Shown here in pieces: positions 24,801 through 35,613 of a stretch of 64,000 bases of DNA. Each line of letters begins with the position of its first letter. Within the stretch, counting starts at the first letter, position 1. The stretch comes from Euwallacea fornicatus (lineage: Eukaryota > Arthropoda > Insecta > Coleoptera > Curculionidae): the NCBI RefSeq assembly GCF_040115645.1, contig NC_089558.1, forward strand, positions 992,001 through 1,056,000, in the 5' to 3' direction. The notes below the pieces were generated by a model. It ran no database searches and was not told the DNA's origin. It saw only the letters and a program-made list of their open reading frames with translations. The translations under genes were made by a program, and so were the position numbers.

Positions 24801-25435
24801 AACAAAAATACGAAAAAAAAATATATATCACGATTTAGGTGGAGGGAGCAAAAATCGCGCACAGAATCGCCACTGAGACCCCTACTATGCGGAGATACAA
24901 TAGCAGATTCAACCCCCTCAAAATGCCTGGTTGCCACCATCTCGAATTTCTATCTGACGAATACTGGACTTGTCTAGCCTACCATTACACCCTGACCATC
25001 TACCACCCGGTAGGAACTGCAAAAATGGGCCCCGACGACGACCCCACTGCGGTGGTGGATCCCCGCTTAAGAGTAAGAGGTTAGTCGACTCATCAGCACT
25101 AAAAACGCAAGCTTTTGCTATAGTCATGATTCAGGGGCGAAAAGGCTGAGAGTGGTGGATTGCAGCATAATGCCGTTAATCCCGAGCGGCAACACCAATG
25201 CCCCAGTAATTATGGTAGCTGAAAAGGCTGCTGACATGATCAAGGAGGACTGGAAGGCCCTGGGTGGCCCATATTTTGACTCTGAAGAGGAGGATTTTGC
25301 TGAAGGTATGGGAGAAGTTTCGATTGTAAAATTTTGGCTCATGTTCAGTTTTTAGCTCAAGATGAAGCTTATTCATCTAGGCAGGCCAAAGAGGGTGGCG
25401 AATTGGAGAGAACAAAAGAGGGGGGTGCTGGATAA
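21895..25435 (+). CDS. GMC oxidoreductase 2, divergent member with twelve coding exons
   Basis: Exons: 21895-22025, 22074-22296, 22352-22485, 22540-22680, 23682-23837, 23887-24074, 24132-24376, 24428-24610, 24660-24782, 24839-25079, 25135-25305, 25356-25435; phases agree and give 671 residues. Motifs: YDFIIVGGGSAGSVLANRLSE (FAD), RGKVLGGCSVLNAMLYVRGN, SAGSLGSPQILMLSGIGP, IYHPVGTAKMGP with the catalytic His and PSGNTNAPVIM with the Asn. The N-terminus has only a weak hydrophobic stretch (MALTLGPGLGFLLSL) and lacks the DPE motif of its neighbours. GGCSVLN replaces the usual GGSSVLN. After the usual end (KEDW) it adds a tail with an acidic cluster (DSEEEDFAE) and a charged end. The middle segment FDPGEEYIEQTCSFNLPKVF is also divergent, suggesting a different clade from GMC1/3/4/5. 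The intron at 22681-23681 is 1 kb. Confidence 0.93.
22731..22822. repeat. Short inverted repeat in a GMC2 intron
   Basis: TCGCTCCTGCG near 22731 is mirrored, with one extra base, by CGCAGGAGCAGCG near 22809, separated by about 65 bp. It may be the remains of a small fold-back element; the rest of the intron (22681-23681) shows nothing recognisable. Confidence 0.3.
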
Positions 25436-25528
25436 AACGTCGCAGATGCATAGGAATTTGTACTATTGGTAGTTGAGGACTGTCCCTGGTTAGATGTAAC
25501 ACAACTCATGTATCCTTTCCTCCTTTTT

Positions 25529-25534
25529 AATAAA
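25529..25534 (+). terminator. Poly(A) signal of GMC2
   Basis: AATAAA about 95 bp after the GMC2 stop. Confidence 0.6.
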
Positions 25535-25535
25535 G

Positions 25536-27520
25536 CCGGAACTCACTAATTCATCGATTGTCTCGTCATCATGTTAATAACTTAATGTTCAAGGTAGACC
25601 AATTTAAGCTTTTTTGGAATGTACAACCACGCAGGTGAAAGTGTCATTAATAATACGCGATTTTGTTGTAATACGGGTCTACGTGATTTCTCGGAGGTAG
25701 GACTTGGATGTTCATCAAGTTGAGTAATTAGTTGTTAGTTCCTCCGAGAATATTGGTCATTTGTTGCAATAACCCGATCACGCTAATTTATTAAAAAATG
25801 GAAACTTTGTGAAGGACTTAGAAACTTAGCTGCAAAATGGTCTGATAAACACAAAAACAGCTCCGAAAACACATTTCGATTATGATCTTGGTTTAAAGCA
25901 TACGCGACAAACTTACCTATCGATACGCCCTCGACCACATATAGGGAGCTAGATTCTTAAATTTGGAGGGTCCCGGAGAATGACGTCAAAATAACCCGTG
26001 ACGACACCATTGTAATTTACAAGATTATGTAACGTACGTCCATTCCGTAAGAAGATTTTACTTACCAGATTTAAGAATGTTAAGACCTGTGGTCTCACTA
26101 GACCCAAGTCCGCCTGGCAAATGCCCCTTTCACCGTAAACGGTTTTTTGTTACGTTTATTGATAAGGGAGTAAAGGCCCCCTCTGCGGGACTTGAGTGGC
26201 GATATTCAGGAAACACTAATCCAGTATTTAAGGATAGAACTATTGAACATTACCTGAACGTACAATTTGCAAATTCTGCACAGTGCGACATAACAAATGC
26301 TGGCTTAAGAGCATGGTGTTCTCTACTAGAAGCATGTCAGGGTCATTTGAATAGAAGGGTATTTAAACCTTAGCGGTCAAACCGGCCATTAAGGTGTGAT
26401 ACGTATACTCGGTGTTTGAGGGTGTGACGTTAGCCTTTTGGCCGCGGATTTGGAAATGTTGTGGCTTCCGACACTACCATGAGGGTGCCGTTGGGGAACA
26501 TTTTCAAGAAGTATTTTAATTGGGTGATTGCTAGAGAACCTCACATGAAGCCCTTAAAATTTATATTAACTACTGTTGTGTAATAACTTAATGTGTTGGT
26601 AATAAATAAGTACGGCCAATTAGGCGTTTTATTAATCGATCATCCGGGTTTTTAACAAGCAATATTAGCTTCATTTCTGCATTGCAAAACAGAGAATGTA
26701 ACTGAAAATTTGCTTAACGTAAATTGAGAAACGTTTTCAATTTTGTTTAATGCGAAGGAAATTCAGATGGTATGTGCATATGGGGGTTTCGTCTGAGGAA
26801 ATTTACAATGAATAAATAATACATTACTATGAGGAAACATCGCCCAAGACAAGCACCGTTTATCGACGTAACAATACAATATGATATTATTGATTAATCG
26901 ATCATCAGATCATTCACATATAACGCAATTCCCACCAGTCTATATGCACACAAAACCAATTTTAGCACCTGGCGGTAGTTCTTTCAAGACAGTACTTCAC
27001 CAGTACCCGAGTCTTCGCGGCGATTCGCAAGACACAGCCAGTCACTTGCTTTATCTTCTCGAAGAATGGTCGCACGTGATCCTACAGCTGCGAAGTTACA
27101 TATACAGGGCGATTGGTAAAATCTTAGATGCAGAGTGGGAAATTCGCGAGTGTTGGGAGTTATAATCTGACAATTTGGGATATACGCAGCAGGATGATAT
27201 AAGTAAGTACTACTTCAAGAGCGCACTTTTTTCGTTAAAATTGGTGTAAAGCGGTTGGCCAAAACTCTATCTAAATTATTGTGTTCTAGAGCTACAAAAT
27301 TCTTGAAAAATATCTATTTTACAACTTTTAATTTGTAATTAGACTGTACGGTGTGACAGAGAAAAGAGAACGTCCTGTAAAAACGGTTAGTTAACGCAAG
27401 TGCATCGTTAAAAAATTGAGCAAATTCCATGAATAACACCTGAAAAAACAATGAATGTCGGCCCTCCGCGTTGTCTTACACACTCCTGGATACGTTCGGG
27501 TCTCGATTCAATGAAACTAT
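25536..27520. other. Spacer between GMC2 and a Tc1 relic
   Basis: No gene was recognised. A 10-base arm TTCTCGGAGG near 25690 pairs with CCTCCGAGAA near 25741, a possible hairpin. Open frames at 26077-26373 (98 codons) and 26881-27165 (94 codons) have no family resemblance and no clear splice context, so they are not called as genes. Confidence 0.5.
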
Positions 27521-28219
27521 TTAAATCCACTTAAGGGATCTTATTTGGGCCTGTTCGTGGGGCATTTTAGATTTTGTGATGAACGGGGCGAATTTTGCAG
27601 CCTTCTTCTTCAATATCCCAGACGTGTTCGATTGGTGATAGGTCTGGAGGTCGGGGTGGCCAAGGTAACAAAAAGTGTTTTCATTTTGTTGAGAAACATC
27701 CATAGTCACCCGAGCCACGTACGGTCATGCACAATTCTGTTGAAAAGCTCGATTGCGGAACGTTCTGAGATGGGGCAGAAGATGCTGCTTCAAGATTTCT
27801 TGGATGTACCGTTCAGCGGTCATATTGCCTCTGATGGACACCAAAGTTGTCCTACAACCATGAGCTGTAACACCCCTCCCCATTATCCCTACAGTCTGGG
27901 GCACCTCATCGGATTCTCCCTCTTCCCCGAGCACTAGGCAAACCCAAACAAAACTTCGTCCCTGAGGACTACGGTATACCATTCCAGATCCAATTGCACC
28001 CCTTCTCTGCACCACTGCAATGGATTTTGACGAGAACAGCGTGGTATGGAAAAACGGTAAGAGGTAGCATAAGATTCCTCGACGCTTTGCTGAAACCCTC
28101 TTTCCTTGTGCCTGGATTCCCGGCACTACGTGTGGGATTCCCGGCACTACGCCCAAGAACAACGCAGAAAAACATTTTCTCGAACCACTGTTCGCCAGTA
28201 AGTGATATTTTGGCCTCAT
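27521..28219 (-). pseudogene. Tc1-like transposase relic
   Basis: The minus strand carries VYRSPQGRSFVWVCLVLGEE, then MGRGVTAHGCRTTLVSIRGN, MTAERYIQEILKQHLLPHL, FQQNCA, then PYVARVTMDVSQQNE and a degraded YLGHPDLQTYHQSNT. These follow the order of the DDE domain of Tc1-type transposases: the GGGSVMVWGG, GN-T-A-RYI-EIL, FQQDNARPHVAR and W-P-ARSPDLNPIEH blocks. The key aspartate of FQQDNA is changed to Cys and frames shift, so it is dead. A 20-bp tandem duplication (attcccggcactacg units near 28118 and 28138) lies within it. Terminal repeats were not found. Confidence 0.7.
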
Positions 28220-30868
28220 AAGGTTAATTCGTTCACAGTTAAAATACGCTTAAAATTCCTGATAACGCAAAAACGTATGAGAGAATACAATTTATTGATA
28301 ACCTGATCGTTTTAGTATTCATATAAACAAATGCGCAAACTAAAAATGAAATCAAACCATTTCTACGGGGTTTTCTCGTTTATATGTCAAGTAGCATGCA
28401 TGTTATACAGGATCTTCACTTTTCTTCCAACAGATGATGAAATATTATTGTTATAAAAGTTGGAATAATCATCCGTAATGTGTGTAATGAGAAACATAAT
28501 GAAGAGATAATTGGCCTAATGAGAAGAAATAACAATTGATTAAATCGACAAACAGTGAAGGTGTAACTGATCGTTACAAGAGATGCTAATATAATGTATT
28601 TAAGGTTGATAAGTCTTTAAAAAGAGTATCTCCAGTGGTCAAATTTTCATAACGGGCCAAAGACTTCTAGTAAATTATGGGATATTCTATGCATACCTTT
28701 AGTCGTCCTATTTGTTAGAAATATCCCACAAACTCTCAATTTATTTCAGTCTCAAAATAACGAAAAATTGGAAAATAAGTGCGGGAAACGCGTTGAAAAA
28801 TTTTCCGTTCAAACTGACAATTTTTTAACTGGAAGCGCGGAGAAACTCTCCTTTAGAGAGTCGGCAGTTAGTAGAGATGGCAAATACCCTCTTTATTCCG
28901 AAGCAGGGAGTTCATTAAAACAGCATTTCAAGCTCAGCTCAACCATAACTGAGGTGTCCATGAGACGTTGCTGTATGATTGTTTTTGTCCTTTTTTCCGA
29001 AATAGGGCGATCGTTAGATCCGATTATGCACCGCATTCAAAGCGTAAGAAATGTAGATTTTTTCAAGCCCTTACGCCCGCACCAGGGCAATTTTTAAACT
29101 GGCCAAGGTCCAACGCTGCATTTGAGTTAAAATCAATGTGCCAGCTAATGGTCACCTTCGCGCAATTATCAATTGAACTATTTCTCGGAATCCTTGAAAG
29201 TAGGCTGAATAATATGTAACTAAGCAAATTCTTTGCCTGGTTTTAACGGTCAGAAAAACTTCGATTTATCCCCACAACAAAGTCATACAAAATTCTACAT
29301 TACTTGAAATTGCATTCGCAACCTGCTACGAGAACGACTACAGATAAGACCTCGACAAAGTTGTACATAAGAACTAGTGCCGATTGTCTGCGGTGTCGTA
29401 GTGCGGATGAAAGTGAATTTGATAAGCTCGATCGTGGACTACATAGCTGTCAAGACGGGATCGATTGCGGTGTCGTGACGTGTAGGGATGTTTTCGATTA
29501 ATATTAAAACGAAGACCCCGCAGGTTTGAATACAAAAATATTGCTCAAATTTCAATCGAAAGGACCTTGAACGCCTCGAAATATGATAATTTTAACTGCA
29601 CGGTTTTATGGCTTTTTGAAAATTTTATAATGTCTAAACAGATTTAACTTTCGTAAATTTCCGTTTCGCAATGTAAATGTTTACTAATCCACTTCGCATG
29701 GTCCCTACAGGTGTTACCGATGGGGGAATTACGGCTATTTTGCAAAAAAAAATTATGGCCTCCTTTCGGAAAAACGTAAGTAAAGCAAAATGTGCAGGCG
29801 AGAACGTGGAGTAAACCTCCATGTTTCTGGGTGAATGCAAAGGGACCAATTAATCCGTTTAATTTCGAGCGTAAATTGATTGAAGTGTGACGTAACATTA
29901 TCGGGAGCAAAGCCCAGATATTGCCGAGTTAAACGCATATGCGTACGTAAACTAAGCGATGATTGCTAACGGTCAAGACCTTTGGGTAAAAGGTTATTAA
30001 AATTTTAAGTAAACGGTAAAACCCAAATAGCTGGTATTAACAAAAAAAATGTCGAAATATTAACCAACTGGCTCGGCTCGATTATATAACAACATCATTT
30101 CCAAATCCGTACGCATTTGGTGTGTGCAATCGCCTGTCCGTAACTATACGTGTGTGCATGCCACATCATTGTACCAACCAACAACATTGTTTACGCGAAT
30201 TTTGGCCGCCTTTCAAAGCTTTTTGGGGTATAAAACAATGTCAATAAATCAAGGGCGAATTACATACATTTGTTGCGGTGTAATTATTGCAAACGGATAA
30301 TTATTGAGATAATCGATTGGATTTTGCTTCCATGCATGAGCAAAGACTAAGACCGACGGAGTTTTATGGACAACCTAAGGCCGGATTATGCCACAAATGA
30401 GAGCCGAAAACCTCAATCGCGGATCTTGATCGGCGATCCAAGGCCAATATTTCAACGTCCTTGTGGGTTAATCGAGGAAAACAAATTCTCGTAAAGGATC
30501 TTGGAACGGCACACGCAGCAACAACTTACGAAGCAGTTCACTTCACTCTTAACTGATGCACCGCAAACGGGCTTACCAAACTTAAGAACTCGGTTAACGA
30601 GTCACACATCAATGTGACCATTCGGCCAAGAGGGCTTGTAAGTCTTGCACGGTTCTTAAGTTCTAAAATCGAGAGCCAATGCACATATGTAGATGTACTA
30701 CGTGGTACCACAGGAGCTGTTATCAGCTAACGAGGTGTGTCAGTTGTATCGATGTGACGACACTCGTATGTACTCTGTACTGAAAAAGGTGTGAAAGGGG
30801 TGAAAGTTTTAATACACAGAGCTGCCCTCTTCTGGGAATAATTCGTACTAAATTTCAGGCGCGTACGC
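28220..30868. other. Spacer, nothing recognised
   Basis: About 2.6 kb of AT-rich sequence without a supported exon. Frames at 28768-29097 and 29304-29501 look like chance open frames. Confidence 0.45.
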
Positions 30869-30869
30869 C

Positions 30870-31405
30870 GCGCGCTTTAAAAAAATGTCGGTCAAACAGG
30901 ATTTGGAACTATTTGACACGAAGCCTGCGTGTCTTTGATGTGTTCTACGTAATCTCGAACATAAGCAAGTAAACCCACCTTTGCTTTCGATTTAAATTTT
31001 TACTGGCGGTCAAGATAAATTAAACATAAACATATTTGATTAATATTTATTTACTCGCCCTGTTTACAACAAACGCTGAGGACAGGGTTGAATTTCAAAG
31101 GCCCGTTTATGCCGTTTATGAACTGTCCGCTTCGAATATAAGACTCAACCGTAAAAGCTTTAGTTTGAATGTAAATGTTACTTTCGGAACTTGAAGAACT
31201 CTCACTAACCGACACGTGAGGCCATAGAGCGTGAAAAAAACTGATTTTAATAAAATCGAACAAATAACAAAGATAAACGGAGTCTCATTTAAGTGACGTT
31301 TGGTGTGTTTGCTTGTTCGAGATTACGCAGAACGTATCAAAGACATACGGGCCCGGTGTTGAATAATACCAAAGCCTAATTGACCGGTATTTTTTTAAAC
31401 GCATG
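30870..31405. mobile_element. Inverted-repeat (fold-back) element
   Basis: Left arm (about 30870-30990) and right arm (about 31300-31405) are reverse complements with scattered mismatches. They share TTCGAGATTACG, ATCAAAGACA and TTTAAAAAAAT in inverted order. The ~300-bp interior is unique and non-coding. Termini and target duplication could not be fixed, so the class (fold-back or MITE) is open. Confidence 0.6.
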
Positions 31406-31545
31406 GTATTACCAAAAAATGGCGGTATACGCAGGCGTAACATAAGGACACATTGCAGATTTTCAGAAAAGAGCTGGACTAATACGACTTGCCCTATAAT
31501 TCATGACACACCGTTAATGTTGTTGCAAGCTGAATCCCTAAAAAA

Positions 31546-31681
31546 AGGATGTTTGACGTCATATATTAAAAAATAATAATAATAATAAAAGTAACGCTCC
31601 ATGGCGAATGACACTGTTGCTACGCTGATTCGGTTCTAATAAGACCCAGGTGTTCACAATCACACCACAGATCCCTTATAG
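31546..31681 (+). repeat. Dispersed repeat family, copy A
   Basis: Contains GTTTGACGTCATA, a short A/T spacer that has become (AAT)n here, CATGGCGAATGACACTGTTG and a T/C-rich end running into ACAGATCCCTTA. It is the most diverged of four copies in this window. Confidence 0.5.
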
Positions 31682-31689
31682 ATATAATG

Positions 31690-32695
31690 ACTAAACACTT
31701 TCGGATCACTGGCACATTACGACTTTGAAAAAGGTTAAAAGGGCAGAAACGTAATAGATATCTTCTATCACTTTGGCTGGCACACCTTATGAATAACAAA
31801 TTGAAGAATATACCGAATAATTAACATACACATACATGTATCCAAATCGGAGAGAAACACCTTTCCAACATATGAAATGAAATGGCAAAATCAACTAAGT
31901 TACTCAAAACACCTATACGACGCAGTAGTAGAAAAATCTTAGCTTTTAGATAAATTTAACCTGTACCAAAATTTCGAAAATATTTGGATTTTCCGTTGGG
32001 TAAAAAAACAAAAATTAAGTTTTTGTTGCAAAAATCTGTAATAATTCCACTGTTTACTATTGATTTTCACACTTAGTTAACGTTTGTTCTATAACGATTC
32101 TACTGCTCACTTCCCTATTGATTTTTACACCTAATTCCAGTTTTTTTTAACGTTATTGCGTGTTATTCCATAACAGCAAAAGTGATTTTGTAACACATAA
32201 AACAACGCAAGTTTTAATGATTTTAACTGCTTTCGCCGAACAAGGTAATTTACCAAAATTTCTCATTTTGACTGGATTTAGACGTTAAAACACACGCTTT
32301 TTGGAAAATCCATTTACTTTCCAATAGACAAAACTATTTTAACCAATTGTTATGAGTGCATTAAGCGGATTTTGCGGTTTTATGCTTTAAAATTTTCACA
32401 GTCACCATGGTGAGTTTTGGCCTGGCAGGTTTTATTTTCTGACGTATTTACACAGCATTTCTTATATCATTAATTTTCTTTCCAGGCTCAGCTGAGGCCA
32501 AAATGACCAAAGTAGCACATTTTTTAAGGAGACTACATTCTGCATTAAACTCATCTATAATTCACTTTACTTTAGACAAATATAAGACTTTAGTGCGCTT
32601 ATAATCTCAATTACTTGGAGCCATCTTAGTGTATGAAATCAAATTTCTAGTCATTTTTTTTAAGAGTAAAAACATAGCAAAAAACTAGACTAACA
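31690..32695. other. Upstream region of GMC3, nothing recognised
   Basis: AT-rich with no supported exon. It should contain the GMC3 promoter; no clear TATA box at a fitting distance was seen. Confidence 0.45.
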
Positions 32696-35310
32696 ATGGC
32701 AGTCATAGCAATTCCTACAATAGCTACTGCAGTAAAAACGGGCGTAACATTAATTGGCCTAGGTAAAATCGCGGTGTTACCTTTCCTCATTGCCGCCATC
32801 TCTTATTTCCATTACGACCAGTACGACCCGGAAAACAGGCCAGTAAGTAACAAAACATTTTTGAAAATTCTGTAAAGAGACCTAAATCTATTTTAGGCAG
32901 ATAGAAATCCCGAGTCTAAGTACGATTTTATAGTGATCGGGTCTGGAACTGCTGGATCTATAATGGCCAATCGGCTCTCGGAAATATCTCAATGGAAAGT
33001 GTTGTTACTGGAAGCTGGAGGCCACGAGACTGATATTTCTGATGTGCCCATTCTTAGTTTGTACTTGCACAAAAGCAAGTTGGATTGGGGATATAAGTAC
33101 GTACCACCTTCTTTCTTATACTTGCCATCTATTTAAAATGCTTTTTAGAACTGAGCCTCAACCCTCTGCTTGTCAGGCAATGGTGGAAAACAGATGCAGC
33201 TGGACCAGGGGCAAGGTCCTAGGCGGTTCAAGTGTCCTCAACACAATGCTCTATATAAGAGGCAACAGACGTGACTACGACCGATGGGCAAACTTTGGGA
33301 ACGAAGGGTGGTCCTACGAAGAAGTTCTACCTTACTTCAAGAAAAGCGAGGACCAGAGGAACCCCTACTTGGCCAAAGACACTAAATACCACGCCACTGG
33401 CGGTTACCAGACAGTTCAAGATTCCCCTTATAACACTCCCTTGGGAATAGCGTTCTTGGAAGCGGGTCAGGAGATGGGATACGACATAAGGGATATTAAT
33501 GGAGAGAAGCAGACTGGTTTTGCCTTGTGGCAGATGACGATGAGGAGAGGCGCCAGGTGAGGTTTGCTCTCTTAGTACCGATATATCAAACTTCTCATAA
33601 CTTTACTTACTGTTATCCCTTCGGTAGCATTACCAGTACATTGATATTGTATAAACTTTTATGGTTAATATAGAAATTTCGATTTTTGATTTTTAGGTGT
33701 AGCTCTGCTAAGGCCTTTCTCAGGCCCATAAGGCTGAGAAAAAATTTCCATTTGTCATTGTGGAGTCACGTGACTAAGATCCTGATTGACCCTACGAGTA
33801 GGAGGGCGTATGGGGTTCAGTTTATTAAAAATGGACAAAAGCATGTAAGTGTGATTGGAACTTTCTTCATTTAATTTTTACATCATTGAACAGTTCTAAA
33901 AACCATTAATCACCACGATCTATTCAACAATATAAACAAATATTAGACGACTGTCACCATGGCAACGCGGTGAATCGGCTATTTCAGAAATCATGGCTAC
34001 CTGCATTTTCTCAATTTTCGCTACTAGGAGTTTCAGTCAGCTAATTTTCCTTTGGTTCACTCTGTCTTCTTTCATTATTATGAATTAGAAGGAGACATAA
34101 ATTATAAGCATTATAAGCTGTTATGGCAATGACATTTTAAAGAAATCTCGTTGCCATAACTTTTTTTAAAACTTTCACATCCTTATTTTCAGACTGTTCT
34201 GGCAAAGAAGGAAGTAATTCTCTCTGCAGGCGCTATTAATTCCCCTCAGCTCCTGATGCTAAGCGGAGTAGGCCCCGCGAAACACCTCAAAGAAAAGGGC
34301 ATTTCCATCATCCACGATTCCCCAGGAGTGGGCAAGAACTTACAAGATCACATAGCTGTGCCCATAACCTTTCTTATAGATCACCCAATATCTTTGGTAA
34401 TGTCTTCTTTATGCTTTACTACCAACACTGACCTATTCATCAACAGGTTCTAAACAGACTGGTAAATCTTAACACCGCCCTCAGATACGCTGTTAAAGAG
34501 GACGGTCCTTTGACGTCTTCGATAGGGCTTGAAGCAGTCGGTTTCATTCCAACCAAATACGCGAATCAATCGGACGATTGGCCTGACATGGAGTTTATGA
34601 TTCTGAGCACTAACATAGCAGCAGATGGAGGCAGTCAAGTGAAGAAAGCTCACGGCATCTCTGACGAGTTCTACAATGAGGTCTACTCCGATATTAACTT
34701 TAAAGACTCCTTTGGGATTTTCCCCATGATGTTGCGCCCCAAATCCCGCGGGGAAATCCTGCTCCGCTCAAATAACCCTCTAGATTACCCTCTTCTCTAT
34801 CACAACTATCTCACCCATCCCCACGACGTAAACACCCTGAGGGAGGGACTAAAAGCAGGTATCGCCTACGGACACACTCAAGCTCTGAAAAGATTCGGCT
34901 CCAGATTCTATGAAAAACAAACCAAGGTGCCCAAATGCAAGCATTTACCTCCATACACTGATGAGTATTGGGATTGTTTTATTCGACAATACACATTGTC
35001 GATTTACCACTATTCCTGCACGGCTAAAATGGGACCTCAGGAAGACCCATACGCGGTGGTGGATCCAAATTTGAGGGTATACGGAGTTTCTGGATTGAGA
35101 GTGATTGACGCTTCGGTGATGCCCACAGTGCCGAATGGGAACATCAACGCACCCACTATGATGGTGGCGGAGAAGGGCGCAGATTTAGTAAAAAGTTATT
35201 GGCTGGGTTTCGGTAGGAGAAAGAGGGATTTGAATGGAGCTATAGGGCCGGAGTTGAAATTTAATGCAAGGTTGAGGGATGAGGGTAATTTTATCAGGGT
35301 TTTAGTGTAG
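32696..35310 (+). CDS. GMC oxidoreductase 3 with altered active-site loop
   Basis: Six exons, 32696-32842, 32897-33096, 33149-33556, 33697-33844, 34193-34396 and 34447-35310, give 656 residues. The N-terminus has a hydrophobic segment (KIAVLPFLIAAISYF) followed by HYDQYDPENRP, as in GMC1, 4 and 5. Family motifs: FAD motif YDFIVIGSGTAGSIMANRLSE, signature 1 RGKVLGGSSVLNTMLYIRGN preceded by CSWT where relatives have CNWP, and signature 2 SAGAINSPQLLMLSGVGP. The catalytic block reads IYHYSCTAKMGP instead of IYHPVGTAKMGP. His is kept but the three residues after it are changed. The second block is NGNINAPTMMVAEKG, with the Asn kept. The open frame is intact, so this looks like functional divergence, not decay. 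Large free spacers flank it on both sides. Confidence 0.95.
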
Positions 35311-35607
35311 AGCTCTCATAGTCTGCGATTAGGTTTGAACCCAAATTGTGATATTATGTATATCCAAATTTTGTGGCAAAAGGGAAATTTTAAGTCACCA
35401 CATTGTGCAGAAATAGTCCTAGTTTAAACTTGCCAAATTAGATGCTGTGTGTAAAGAAAATCTTATACATATAATAATTGCTTTTTTAAAATGAAGGCAA
35501 GGGTTTGAATGTATTACCACAACATGAAGGAACGAAATTGCTCAATAGTTGTAAATATTATTTAGATCCTTTTTATATTTTTTGTATCGTGGTTTATTTT
35601 TGTTAAT

Positions 35608-35613
35608 AATAAA
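35608..35613 (+). terminator. Poly(A) signal of GMC3
   Basis: AATAAA about 300 bp after the GMC3 stop in a T/A-rich context. Confidence 0.5.

Noticed and set aside
26077..26373. 98-codon plus-strand frame in the GMC2-GMC3 spacer
   Set aside because: No recognised motif, no start or splice context and no neighbour linkage; length is compatible with chance.
27994..28221. 75-codon plus-strand frame
   Set aside because: Antisense to the Tc1-like transposase relic, which explains the sequence better.
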